Shown: one piece after another, positions 11,270 to 22,505 of the stretch
Layout: every line of letters begins with the position of its first letter
How positions within the stretch are numbered: the stretch's first letter is position 1
From: Pinus tabuliformis
Taxonomy: Eukaryota; Streptophyta; Pinopsida; Pinales; Pinaceae
Length of the DNA: 64,000 bases
Reading direction: 5' to 3'
Assembly (NCBI GenBank): GCA_031772625.1
Contig: CM062818.1
Coordinates: 1,679,000,667 to 1,679,064,666, forward strand
The notes under the pieces: model-generated
What the model saw: the letters and a program-made list of their open reading frames with translations, nothing else
The model's database searches: none
Told to the model about the DNA's origin: nothing
Made by a program: the position numbers and the translations under genes

Positions 11270-13410
11270 CATCCTTAGTTATGTTATCCTCAATATATTT
11301 GAAACTCAAAATGCCAACAACAACATTAAGACCATCTTTTGATATGGAATCAATAACCATGTTTGATTTTCAAAATATGTGTTGGAAAGTTATATTTTGG
11401 ATTGATAGTTGAAGAGATCTAATACAATCCAACAAACAACAAAGGTTTGGTGGAGCGAAATTAGGGTGCCCCAGAACACCATCAATGATAGACTTTGAAT
11501 CTTCATATAGATGAATGCAATCTAGAAGCCTCTTCTTGGAGAACCAGAGCAATCCCCATACTGCCAATATCTCGGCTCTAGTATTTGTACTGCTACCACC
11601 ATGCCAAATTAACTTTTAATGTGTCATATTGCAAATTATGAGTCATGCCCCACAACCAAAAAAGACACCCTATGCAGCTCCATCGGCAAAACCTATAGGA
11701 AACCATATATGTGGGGGGAATAATCCAAACATGTAAATATTTGATGTTCGAGTGCAGTCCCCTTGTGTGTCCATCCATGTCCCAATGTTGTAGCAGATTA
11801 TGTGTACATTAATAGAAATACCCTAAAAAATGTAAAAGTTCCTTGTTCGCAAGATCTCTAAGAATAACAATAAAGGAATTAACTTATGCTGACCCCCCCA
11901 TCGAGACCCACCAACAAAGGAATTTTTCAACTGAGAGAAACTATCTATAAGGAAGGTGATAAAGTTGTAGAACCCATAGCCATACCTGCGAGGTTTTCGT
12001 GCATTGTAGGAAAAGATGTAGTTCTATTTCAATTGACTCTCGACATAGTGGGCACCATATAGGACCTTCGAATCCCTCCTGCAAAGGTTTTCCCAATTCA
12101 ATATTTTATTATGCCAAGCCAACCATATGAAGAGGATTATTTCATGAGAACCCTCCACTTCCACACTTTCTTAAACCAACATGGGTTAGTTAAAAAAATC
12201 TTAGTGCACATAATATACATGTATATGTTCGTGACTGCCATAGCTCCTAGGTAAAGTTTCCTATCCCATGTGAGAAAGTCCCTCCTCTTGGCTCTGCAAA
12301 GACACGCTTGTCTAAGACCTTATGAAAATTAATTCCAATCGACCGCTCAATGACCTTTTAGAAAAATTTTGGTGCCTCTTTCCAGATTGTATATTTCTTG
12401 CTCCAATGCTGAATGACATGTTCCAAGAAAATGTAATCCTTGACATGAAGAACATCTATGGTATCCTCTTGTAGTTGTAAAGTTGAATTCACACCAAAAA
12501 CTTGGTTAATCCCGATTAAAATGTGATTTTTCCTTGCCAAATGACCATCTAAGCCTTTGTAAAAACAAACATTCCACTTTGTGAAAACTCAACCAAATGT
12601 AAGATCCAAATTTGATGCCTATATTACCCCCTTTGTACTAATCAAATATGCTCTTCCCTTTTAGGCACTTCACCAAAATGATATCCCTCCATGTACCTTC
12701 ATTGTATAGAGCCCTCCATAGAGATTTAATTAGTAGAGCCCACCCAAAGACTCTCGTATCCAAGATGCCCCAACGTCCACATTCCTTTGGAGGAATGATC
12801 ATTTCCCAATTTATCAAATCATATTTTCGTGATTCTCCAGTATCCGACCATAGGAAGCGAGAAAGTATAAACTAGATTCTCAGAATAAGTGATGACGAAA
12901 GTGGAAAAAGATGGGCCCAATATATAGAGATTTGTTGTAGAACATGATGTATGAGTGTATATCTCCCTCCTAAGGAAAGCCACCTATGAGTCCAATAATT
13001 CAATCTATATTGAAGTTTTTCTAGAAGCCAAATCCAATATACCGACCTATAATTGTTTGGATTTGATATGAAGCCTAGGTATGTGAATCCATCGAATAGT
13101 GGTTTGGAACCAACACCAAAATACCTACAATGAAATCTATCTCCTTGCTATCACTATTTGAAAAGAGAGGAAATGACTTACTACCATTGAGAACCAACCC
13201 AGATGCCTCTCCATATCACACAAAAATATAATGAAGTTCCATCCATTGTGATCTAGAGACCATCCCAAAGGTATAGTTTAGCACCATTGTACCACCAAAA
13301 ATGTTGCAAGAGAACTACATGTCTACCACCCACAAGTAGAATGACATCTCCATCAGATTGCTTGGAACTAATTACGTTTTACCTTCATTGTTTCTTAATT
13401 GGAAGTTGGA
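11270..13410 (-). pseudogene. L1-type LINE 3' part: reverse transcriptase end, zf-RVT, RNase H
   Basis: On the minus strand, in order: the end of reverse transcriptase (near 13230-13150, GEASGLVLNGSKSFPLFSN; then YTLIHHVLQQ, FFLxGSG-like and WGILDTRVFGWALLIKSLW), a zf-RVT-like segment (12360-12040) and an RNase H domain (GFADGAA near 11680, then AEILAVWGLLWFSKKRLLDC and LYEDSKSIIDG near 11500). It ends with ISKDGLNVVVG near 11300. This is the order of plant L1 elements that carry RNase H. Many stops and shifts are present. It cannot be one copy with 3425-5460, because its 3' part lies upstream, in minus sense, of that 5' part. Confidence 0.75.
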
Positions 13411-14008
13411 ATGTGAAAGCTAGAATGTGTACAATTTTGATAGTTGTCACTGAAACAATGATACCATTGTTTATATGCTATTATGTGTTAATTATTCCCA
13501 TTTTTTTTGTAATTTTCATTGGTTTGAATGTGTTATTCATATTCGTAATCTAGGTTTTGTAGATTAAAATAAATAAGAATAGTTAATAGCCTTTTTTTTG
13601 TAGATTAAATACTCTTTCGTTGATCAAATTGTTCTCACAAATATTTTAAGTGGACACTCCACCCATTATCAATACTATACAATAATAGTCTACTAGGCTC
13701 AAATCAACCATGTATTATCAAATTACATCAAGTTTTTTAAGAAACAAAAATGAACCCAACTTATTGTGAAAACATTTATGGGTTATGGTAGAGCCATAGT
13801 TTCCTTTATGTAGGAGTAACCTTTCTCATGATTCATCCATTCCTAATATTGCACTACTACTTCTCTATTGTGGAAGGATTGGACCTAGGCATTCAACCTA
13901 CTCAATATCATGATATACTACAGAGTCAAGACTCTTCACTAACTAGTAGGCGTGTTGTAATTATATATTCCTTCCTATTATTTGAACTTGTGTAGGAGTT
14001 TTTAGCTC
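13411..14008. other. Gene-free spacer
   Basis: This lies between the LINE fragment and the A LTR. It is AT-rich with no recognised gene or repeat. Confidence 0.6.
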
Positions 14009-16432
14009 TGTTATGCAAAAGGATCAAAAATGGATTCAAAACAGTCTCAAAGGCTGCAAACACACTTAAAATCATACCAAAAGATCCATTGTTGCTGTTG
14101 AAATCTTCAAATTTTGATTAAAAGCCTTCCACCGATCGAATTTCTTGCAAAAGAAAAGCCCTTGGGAAAGAAAAAATACACTATCAGAAGGCACAAATAC
14201 TCTAAAATCAGGAAAAAACTCAAATCACAGGCTTAGAGGTCCGAAATCATATCAGCCATTGCATCTGGCCGATCAAAGGCCTAGATCGCGTCGGCATATC
14301 GCAATCGGAGAAGGCAGGCAATGGCAGCAACATGGGAGATTGCCAATCAGCAATCGCCAATCGGCGTATCGGTGAGTCTTCATATCGGCGGGTTGGAGCA
14401 TCGGAGCAATCGGAGGTATCAGCGGTGGCATAGCGATGCAATATAGCGATTTGATCAGAGTCGTTGATAGTGCATCAGGATCAACGACCTAGATCATGTC
14501 GCAATGGAGGACTTACAAAGGGGTCAGGGCACAATACATCGCCGATGAGCGATCGCCGATATTGCATCGGTGGGTCACAATCGACGGAAGCATCGGCGGT
14601 ATCGACGCTTTTAAAAGGGGCGATGGAAATGGTGACTAGTGATTTTATGAGGATCGTCAATCGCACATCAGGATCAACGGCTGAGATCATGTCGCAATAT
14701 CGCTATCGGGATAGCCAAAGGGGCAGGACCTGCACATATAATATGCTTCCAACCCGATGAGCTAGACCCGATGGCATTTTAAATTATTTCTGATAAATTG
14801 TCGGGTCTGCAGCGATATTGCTATCGACGTTTTCAAAGAGGCGGGGATTTTAAATAAGACATGTATGCAACCCGATGGGTCGGACCTGATAGCGATATAA
14901 AGGATTTTTTATAAATTTTCAGGTCCATGTGCTAAGGTTAATGATTTTTGGCACATTTTCGTTATATAACGAAATATAAGGAAATATAAAGGAATCCTTG
15001 GCGGGTACCGATGGCAATGAAGCCCGGACTCGATGGGGTCCGAGAAGTAAAATATATATGTTTTCAAGTCCGCCAAAAGCAAATTTCCCGTGTTTTGCAG
15101 CATTTTTCAATGTATTTTCAAATATAAAGAAAAGAGGAGCATCGGCGGTATCAACCCATATCGCAATCGGCATATCGCAATCGGGGAAACCAGTGGTGCA
15201 TAGCATTTTCATATATGAGAGTCGATGCGATGAGACCCAGACCCGATGGGTTTCCGGAACAAAATTATTTAATATTTGAAGTCCGCCAAAGGGAATTTTT
15301 CATGATTTTGCAGTGTTTTTGCATGTATTTGCAAATACAAGGAAACAGAGCATTGGTCGGCTATCATATGTGATTGTAGCGTGAATGGCGGACCCAATAG
15401 ATGATTGAACCATGCCTGAGGACTTTTAAAGTCCAAAAGAAGCAGTGATGGGCGGGAATGAGCAGTTTGGCAGCGTTTCACTGTTTATAACCAAAACAGT
15501 CATGATTGAGCTGTTTTAATGTTCAACGACTGCAATTAACCAACAGTATGGCCAAGAAGGAAACAGGACACCACCGATCAGTTTAGAACATTCAATGGTT
15601 ATGGGTTTCATTGATATTTCATCCACCTGCCCAAGGAGGACTGCAGAGCACCAGAGAGGGTCAAATCCATCTCCAAACACAGTCAGATTTGTATCAGAGG
15701 CCCATTTCTAAGTGTAAATGTGGTTGGTGACCATTTATGATCCCTCCACGCATTGTTTAGCAGAGATATTTTGTAATGTAACACCATATATACTTAGAAA
15801 ACAGAATGTAAGGGATTGATGAGTGTTTGATGAATGAGAGCTTATTGTAGCATTTTAACTTCTGAAGACTGTTAATACTATGAGACCTGCAACTTCTAGT
15901 CTTGATTTCCACTAATACAAGCTTCTTTTGTTGTCACCTGCTCGCTTCTCACTACTTCTATGTTCTAGGCTCTGCTTGCTTGCATTTGTTGATATGCTGT
16001 GAATGTTTAACATCAGAGGGGCTGTCATCCCACCTCAATGTTACAATTTAGTGGTTTAGTGATTTTTGCTTGCAGATTGTTGTTGTTTAAGTAACAGAGA
16101 GCTGTCATCCTCCCTGTTTATTGAATAATAGCCTTGCAGACCTTCTAACTGGTCGCAGCTGGCCATCACAGGGTCCTGTGCATCTGCTGGTGCAATCAGT
16201 CTTCTCCATTATCACTTTTAACTTAAAGTGTGAGTATTTGGTGGTTGAAAGCCTTGTTGTTTGGGGGTCTTCACCCATGTCTAGGGATAGTCATAGTAGG
16301 AGCAGTGATCTGGCTTAAATTTGCTGCACATCTTCCATTTATCCATCATTTTATCCAACAAAACTATTGAATTTTTAATGTTCCTGAGCATCACCGATTT
16401 ACAACCTAGGTGATTTTCTTGGGGTGATAACA
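14009..16432 (+). repeat. A 5' LTR
   Basis: It starts TGTTATGC at 14009 and ends GATAACA at 16432, giving TGTTAT/ATAACA inverted ends just ahead of the primer site. From about 14665 to the end it matches 36119-37877 closely. A TATA-like CCATATATAC lies near 15785. It contains a 193-bp internal duplication (CATCAGGATCAACG at 14473 and 14666). The left boundary is inferred only from the terminal inverted repeat. Confidence 0.7.
14240..14640 (+). promoter_or_regulatory. Cluster of ATCGGCG / TATCGC boxes in the A LTR
   Basis: Over about 400 bp the motifs ATCGGCG, TATCGC, CAATCGG and GCGATCGC (14549-14556, a perfect palindrome) recur many times in an otherwise AT-rich element. A smaller cluster recurs at 15137-15182 and in the other A LTR at 36130-36170 and 36598-36630. 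Spacing is irregular. A role in transcription is inference. Confidence 0.55.
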
Positions 16433-16437
16433 TTAAT

Positions 16438-16454
16438 TGACGCCGTTGTCCGGG
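16438..16454 (+). other. A primer-binding site (tRNA-Asp type)
   Basis: TGACGCCGTTGTCCGGG lies five bases after the LTR. It is a slightly mutated form of TGGCGCCGTTGCCGGGG, which pairs with plant tRNA-Asp and is widespread in Athila/Tat-type elements. The second copy at 37883-37900 reads TGGCGCTGTTGTCAGGGA. Confidence 0.75.
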
Positions 16455-16620
16455 AGCGAAGAGAATCGGAGCTCAAGATTCCCTACGAAAACGACATAGT
16501 TTCAAGCTTTGATGACAGACAAAGTTTGAACACATATGTTGGTTGTAATCATCTGTCTGGTGACTCCATTGGTGGTAGAACATCCTTTGGCGACTCCACA
16601 TTGAAGTTCTAGCTCAGTTT

Positions 16621-18153
16621 GTGAGGCATACAAGAAGGAATCCTCAGAAATCTCCAACTGAACCATTGCTTGACCCTGAAAAGGTTGTTAAATCGAAGAA
16701 ATCATCAAAGAAAGGGGCATCAGGATCAGGTAAGCCTAAAAACTCTAATTTATCTCTAATAAATGAGTTTATAGTTGAAGAATCACAACTTGAACTCTTG
16801 GAGCCCAGCGTTGTTAATAAACAAATTCCTTCAGAGATTAGTTCAGCCCCTTGTGCAGTTAGTTCCCCTTTGAATCTCAGTCCAAAGAAAGCTTCCCATA
16901 CTATCCAAAACATCCCAATATCTCTGCCATCCATTGCATTGTTTCCTACTGCTCCATCTGTTAGTATTCCTCCACATATTCCAAATATGGTAGGACAGTA
17001 AGTGCCCACTAGGATTGAGAGGATTGTTGCTGCTAGATATGGACCTTTGGTATTGCCTGTGCCTCTAAATCCTATGCCTGTGGGAGAATATCAAAAATAT
17101 ATGCCTAAATTTATTGGAACAGAGGGAGTGACAGCTGAAGAACATCTTGAAGCCTTCTACAGTTATGCTGATAACTCAGATATAAGTGAAAATGATGTAT
17201 GGGTGAGAGTTTTTGTCCAGAGCCTTGATGGAGAGGCTAGGAAGTGGTTTAGAGGGTTACCCCAGGGATCTATAACAGACATTGAAGCATTAGATGAAGC
17301 ATTTTTGAAGCAATGGGGAGATAAGAAGGACTTAGTATATTATCATATTGAGTTTGGAAACTTGAAAAGAGAAAAGGGTGAGTCTTTGCCTGACTTCAAT
17401 AAGAGATTTAATAGAATGTATAGTAAAATACCAGCTGAGGTAAAGCCTACCCCCACCATCGCCAAACTCACATATGCTAATGCTTTTGACCCTGATTTCT
17501 GCTTATTGTTGAGAGAAAGACGATGTGCCACTTTGAATGATATGCAAGAAGCAGCCCTGGAGGTGGAATCCAATATTATGGCAGTAGAGAAGTTGAAGAG
17601 TCAAGTTGATAGAAGAAGGCTGAGAGGTGAGGCCTCTTCTTCCTCTACCTCTACTTCAGAGCCTAAATTAGACAAAATGACTAAGATGATAGAGTCATTG
17701 GCTGTTGAAATATCTAAGCTAAAGGTTGAGCAAACTTCAGGAAAAACAAGGCAGCAAAGAAAATTTGTTCCAAGAAACCCAAACCCATTCAGAAAAGAAA
17801 ATGATCAGCTACAAATCATGCAAAGGGGTGAAGAAGCAAAAGAGGATCATAAGATTAAACCTCCCTTTCAAAATGTAGTCATGGAGGGGGAACAATTGGA
17901 AGAAGAGGAGGATGAAATTCACTGCATGGAAGATAAAGGTAGTGCTGCGTTTTTAACATTGGCCGAATATGAAGAGTCACTGCTGCAAGAGAAAAACAAT
18001 CAGAAGTGGGACAGTGGTGTTGTTCTGCAGTATGGTGAGCAGCAGCAAAAATATAATCTTAGATCCAATGCAAAGAAGGCTAAAGAAACCATTTCACAAG
18101 AAGTTGCTGCCCAAATAGCGCCACAGAATAAGGCAAAGAAGACCAGCAACTAA
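16621..18153 (+). pseudogene. A gag (capsid), one in-frame stop
   Basis: One reading frame runs 16621-18153 with a TAA at 16999-17001. The second A copy has CAA at the same codon, so the stop is a C-to-T change. The capsid domain is clear at about 17070-17600: YMPKFIGTEGVTAEEHLEAF, DGEARKWFRGLP, FLKQWGDKKDL and LPDFNKRFNRMYSKIP. A lysine-rich, Ser-rich segment and an acidic tail follow. I see no CCHC knuckle. Gag would assemble the virus-like particle. The N-terminal 127 residues are low-complexity and basic. Confidence 0.85.
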
Positions 18154-18169
18154 TAACGTCACCCTCAAA

Positions 18170-18955
18170 ACCCCAGTTCAAGAGGTAAAAGGTACTGATA
18201 AAGTATTCTCTTCCTTTAGTTTTGAATCAGAAGTTGAGAAATTGAAAGTAGGTGTGCCTCTGGCCGTGTTGGTAAAGAGTGAACTATTTAGAAAACCCAT
18301 CCTTGAAGCCCTTGAGCTAGAGTCTAAACAAACCTCTATTGACTCTGTCAATTTTCAAGATGACAAGACTGCTATTGTGCTTAGTCCCATGATTGAACCT
18401 GCTGATAATAGTTCTCCATCTTTCTATGTTTCATTGACTATCCATGATAAAATCCTCCACAATTGCTAGACAAAGGTGCGAGACACAATCTAATGCCCAA
18501 AATTGTCATGGAAGAGTTAGGCCTTGATATCACTAGACCTTATCATGATTTCTTCTCTTTTGATTCAAGGAAGGTAAAATGCCTTAGATTGATTAAGGAT
18601 CTAGCCATTACCTTAACCCAGCTACCCATGAAGAGTATGATGATGGATATAGTGATGGCCGATGTCCCTCCAAAGTTTGGTATGCTGTTGTCTAGAGGGT
18701 GGGCTAAGAGATTAGGAGGGACATTATAGAATGATCTATGTTATGCAACTGTCCCAGTCTTTGGAGGAGAAAGCGGGAGATTATATAGAGAAGAACAGCT
18801 GGCATATATCATTAGTGATGAGAAGAATCCTACAAACCATCCCATATATGCAGTGGACACTAATTTTGGTGCATGCATTCTTCAAATAGAAGAATCTCAG
18901 AAGGCCTCATTGCAGATCAGGAAATAATCAGATCAGGCCTCGCATGATGTAGGAG
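18170..18955 (+). pseudogene. A protease region, degraded
   Basis: Two offset frames (18170-18469, 18463-18729) encode FYVSLTIHDKILHNC and then LDKGARHNLMPKIVMEELGL. The latter matches the LLDSGAS-NLLP active-site region of Athila/Tat proteases with Ser replaced by Lys. The frame shift lies exactly at the active site (about 18465). A further in-frame stop follows at 18727, after which coding-like sequence continues to about 18925 (NPTNHPIYAVDTNFGACILQ). The enzyme would cleave the polyprotein. This copy cannot. Confidence 0.7.
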
Positions 18956-19540
18956 GACAGATTTTGGAGACGTTCTTTGATGGAGCTTGTACGAAAGAGA
19001 CTGCAGGAGTAGGGGTTGTGCTAGTATCCCCACGACAAGAAAGAGTTGAATTGTCTCTGAAGCTGGTTTTTCAGGTCACAAACAACATAGCAGAATATGA
19101 AGCACTGCTATTGGGCCTTCATGCAGCCATAGACAGACGAATGAAAAGGATGAAGGTGTTTGGAGATGCTGACCTAATAATTCAGCAAGTAAATAAAACA
19201 TTCCAAGCAAAGCATCTGAGGCTGAGAGCATACAGAGATGAGGTATGGAGAGTCAAAGATTTCTTTGATTTTTTCTGCATTTCATACATTTCTAGAGCCC
19301 AAAATCAGCTTACCAACTCCCTTGTTGTTTCAGCTAGTTTGTTCATCCCTCCATCACCTCCCAAACTAGTTTATGAGGTACAAATGAAGTATAGACCCTC
19401 CATCCCTGATAATGTCCACCATTGGAAGGTTTTTGATGATGATGATGAGTTAAATAGGTTCCTTCAAGTCATTGATGAGTTCTCGGAAATGCGAATTGAC
19501 AAAAATAATGATGCTTTGTTAGAAGATCCCAAGTCCCAGC
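18956..19540 (+). CDS. A extra RNase H domain, placed before reverse transcriptase
   Basis: Residues from 18964 give METFFDGACTKETAGVGVV, NNIAEYEALLLGLHAAI, MKVFGDADLIIQQVN and the final SRAQNQLTNSLVVSAS. These correspond to the D, E, D and last catalytic positions of an RNase H of the plant/archaeal-like type. The last Asp is Asn here (TNS instead of ADS), so activity is doubtful. The open frame continues to 19887 into the linker ahead of reverse transcriptase. Its location between protease and reverse transcriptase is unusual. In typical dual-RNase-H Tat elements the extra domain follows the native RNase H. Confidence 0.8.
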
Positions 19541-21350
19541 TGAGAAATAAGATCGGCAAGAATAACATAGTCCAACTCCCTGGCAACCATATTCCTAAAG
19601 GCCTGATTCCTCTCGAGAGATTATTTGACCACAATGATGTGCCTTACAAAGCTGCCCATAAAGAAGATCAATATGTTGTGTGTAAGCATAATATAGGAAG
19701 CCCATGTCAGCCCAAATTTATAAATCTGTCTACTAATCCATCAGCTGATCAGAATGGCGAATACTACAAGTTAATGAGGCAATTTGCTGATGTTTTCTCT
19801 TGGGAGTACATTGATCTGAAGACGTATGACAAGAATATAATTCAGCATAAAATTCCACTTGAGAAAGACACTATTCCCTTCAAATAGAAGCTGAGACCAT
19901 TGAATCCTATGCTCCTTCCTCTAGTTGAGAAAGAAATCAAAAAGTTGCTGCTACTAAGATTATAGTGCCTCTCAGATATTCTAAATGGGTGGCCAATCTA
20001 GTTGTTGTGAGGAAGAAGAATGGTGAAATCAGACTGTGTGTTGATTTCAGGAATCTAAATAAATGTTCCAAAAAGGATAATTATCCTCTACCAAAAATGG
20101 AGCATTTCTTGCAACAAGTCTCAGGTGGCAAAGTAATTTCTTTTATAGATGGATTTTCAGGCTTTAATCAAATCGTTGTGCACCCAGATGATCAAGAGAA
20201 GACAGCATTTACCACTCCTTGGGGCATATTCATGTATGCCAAAATGTCGTTTGGGCTGATGAATGCTGGAGCCACCTTTCAGCGCGCTATGGATATTTCT
20301 TTTGTGGGAGAGAAGGATAAATTTGTGCTAATCTACCTTGATGATATAACAGTCTATTCTAGCATCCATCATGATCATTTACAGCATTTAAGAAAGGTGT
20401 TTTTGAAGTGCAGAAGATTTGGGATTTCACTCAATCCCAAAAAATCCCAATTCGCTCTGGAAGAACGCAAACTGTTGGGGCATGTAGTGTCTGTTGTAGG
20501 TGTTCAAATTGACCCAGAAAGAGTCAAACCGATTTAGGCCTTAGCGCTCCCAAGATCAAAGAAAGACATACAGTCTTTTCTGGGCAAAATTAATTTTGTA
20601 AGGAGGTTCATTCCGAATTTTGCAGAGCTGGTTAAGCATATAACCTCCATGTTGAAAAAGGGAGTAGAGGTAAAATGGACCAATGCAACAAGGAAATCTT
20701 TTGATTGCATTAAGAAGGCTATTATGGAAGCTCCTATTTTGATAAGCCCTGATTATAGTAAGGAGTTTCACTTGTTTTCATTTGCCTCTAAGGATACCAT
20801 TGCAGTTGTTCTACTGCAGCAAGATGAAGCAAGTCAAGAGAATCCAGTGGCCTTTTTCAGCAAGAATCTGAGGGATGCTGAACTAAGGTATGATATTATT
20901 GAAAATTAGGCTTATGCTCTTATTAAATCTTTGAAAGCTTTCAGAGTGTACATCGTGCATTCCGAAATAGTTGCATACGTGCCTTCTACTGCAATAAAGG
21001 ATGTCTTAACACAACCTGATGTGGATGGAAAAAGAGCGAAATGGATTGCAAAAATTATAGAATTCAACATAGTGCTGAAGCCCACCAATTTGGTAAGAGG
21101 TTAGGGGCTTGCCAAGTTATTGGCTAAAGAAAATTGCAAGTCTTTGGACATTGATTTCTTGTTCACTGTGGCAGAAAATGGCCAAATAGAAGAGCATGAA
21201 ACAGCTGAATTGGAGAGTAAACAACCAATCACTGAGAACCTAGCTTCATGTAGTTGGTATGCTGCAATAATTAATTTTCTTTTAAAGCTAGAAGCCCCTT
21301 CAGAATTTTCTCAAAGTCAAGCAAGAACTTTAAAGCTCAAGGCAACAAAA
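19541..21350 (+). pseudogene. A reverse transcriptase and native RNase H, with stops and a shift
   Basis: After the linker (FSWEYIDLKTYDKNIIQHKI near 19800) a stop at 19885-19887 and a frameshift near 19945 break the frame. Reverse transcriptase then reads WVANLVVVRKKNGEIRLCVD, FIDGFSGFNQI, TPWGIFMYAKMSFGLMNAGA and the catalytic YLDD at 20334-20345. Stops follow at 20535, 20907 and 21102. The native RNase H (20640-21130) has lost its acidic residues: FSFASKD where DAS is expected, and GLAKLLA where ADALSR is expected. Loss in the native domain while a second RNase H is present is the known pattern in dual-RNase-H elements. Confidence 0.85.
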
Positions 21351-22505
21351 TAGTGCATCCATGATTGCTTGCTCTACTAGAGGGATCCATCTGGAGTGCT
21401 TTTAAGATGCCTAGACAAAGAACAGTCAATAGAGGTCATGCAGCAATTCCATGACAGCATGTGTGGAGGAAATCATTATTGGAGAACTACTGCCCATAAG
21501 ATTCTCTGAGCTGGCTATTATTGGCCCTTTTTATTTTCTGATGCATTTTCTTTTGTTAAATCTTGTGATAGGTGCCAAAGATTTGAAGGTAAGCAACAGT
21601 TAAAATCCTTGCCCCTAAATCCAATAGTTGCAAAGGGACCTTTTCAGCAGTGGGGCTTGGATTTCATTGGTGAAATCAACCCACACTCCAGTGGCCAGCA
21701 TAGGTGGATATTAGTCGCCATTGACTATTTTACAAAATGGATTGAAGCAATCCCAACAAGGAAGGCTAATCATAATGTGGTCATGAAATTCGTATTAGAA
21801 AACATTTTCAGCAGATTTGGTTTCCCCCATAAGCTAATAACAGATAATGCAGCAGCCTTCAGGGCAAAAGAGTTGGTGGAAATGTGTGATTCAATGGGCA
21901 TTAAACTTGTTCATTCCACCTCCTATTATCCGCAAGGGAATGGTTTAGCAGAATCCTCCAATAAGAGTCTGATCAGGATAATTAAGAAGTTGTTAGAGGA
22001 TAATAAGAAGAATTGGGATGCCAAGCTCAAGTATGCACTTTGGGCGGACAGGGTTACCATCAAGAGATCTACAAGATGCTCTCCTTTCAAGCTAGTATAT
22101 GGTACCGATGCTGTTTTTCCAATTCAACTTACCCTCCCTGTGTCAAAGTTGCTCCAAATAGTGCAGGATGAAGAAGGTGATATGGCCAATAGAATCACTA
22201 ATTTAACAGAATTGTATCAGCTCAGAGAGCAGTTGATTGAAAAAGCTACAGCACAGCAGAAAAAGATCAAGGAAGCCTTTGACAAGAAGGCAAAAAGAGA
22301 TAATTTGCAGGTTGGGGATTTGGTTCTAAAATGGGATGCATTTAAAGAAAAGAAAGGAAATCATGGGAAATTCGATGCTCTCTGGACAGGGCCTTTCATC
22401 ATTTCACAGATTCAAGGGAACAATACCTTCATACTGAAAAGTATGGAAGGAGAGATAGTTTTTGATGGCCCAGTTAATGGGTGATTTTTGAAAAATTATG
22501 TGATT
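21351..22505 (+). pseudogene. A integrase
   Basis: The HHCC zinc region lies at about 21430-21590 (HDSMCGGNH ... CDRCQRFEG) and carries a stop near 21508. The core, open from 21609 to 22484, has all three catalytic positions: D in WGLDFIGEI, D in LITDNAAAF and E in GNGLAESSNKSL. The C-terminal barrel motif VGDLVLKWDAFKEKKGNHG is followed by LWTGPFIISQI. A stop at 22482-22484 interrupts the last residues. Integrase would insert the cDNA. This copy is nearly open but cannot be made from the broken upstream frame. Confidence 0.85.

Noticed and set aside
14919..15279. Overlapping open frames on both strands of the A LTR (also 36375-36734)
   Set aside because: Short, overlapping, inside LTR sequence and with no motif. 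Similarity between copies is due to the LTR itself.
16644..17009. Minus-strand 121-aa open frame, also present at 38089-38454
   Set aside because: It is the mirror of the A gag N-terminus and its conservation follows from the sense frame. No own motif.
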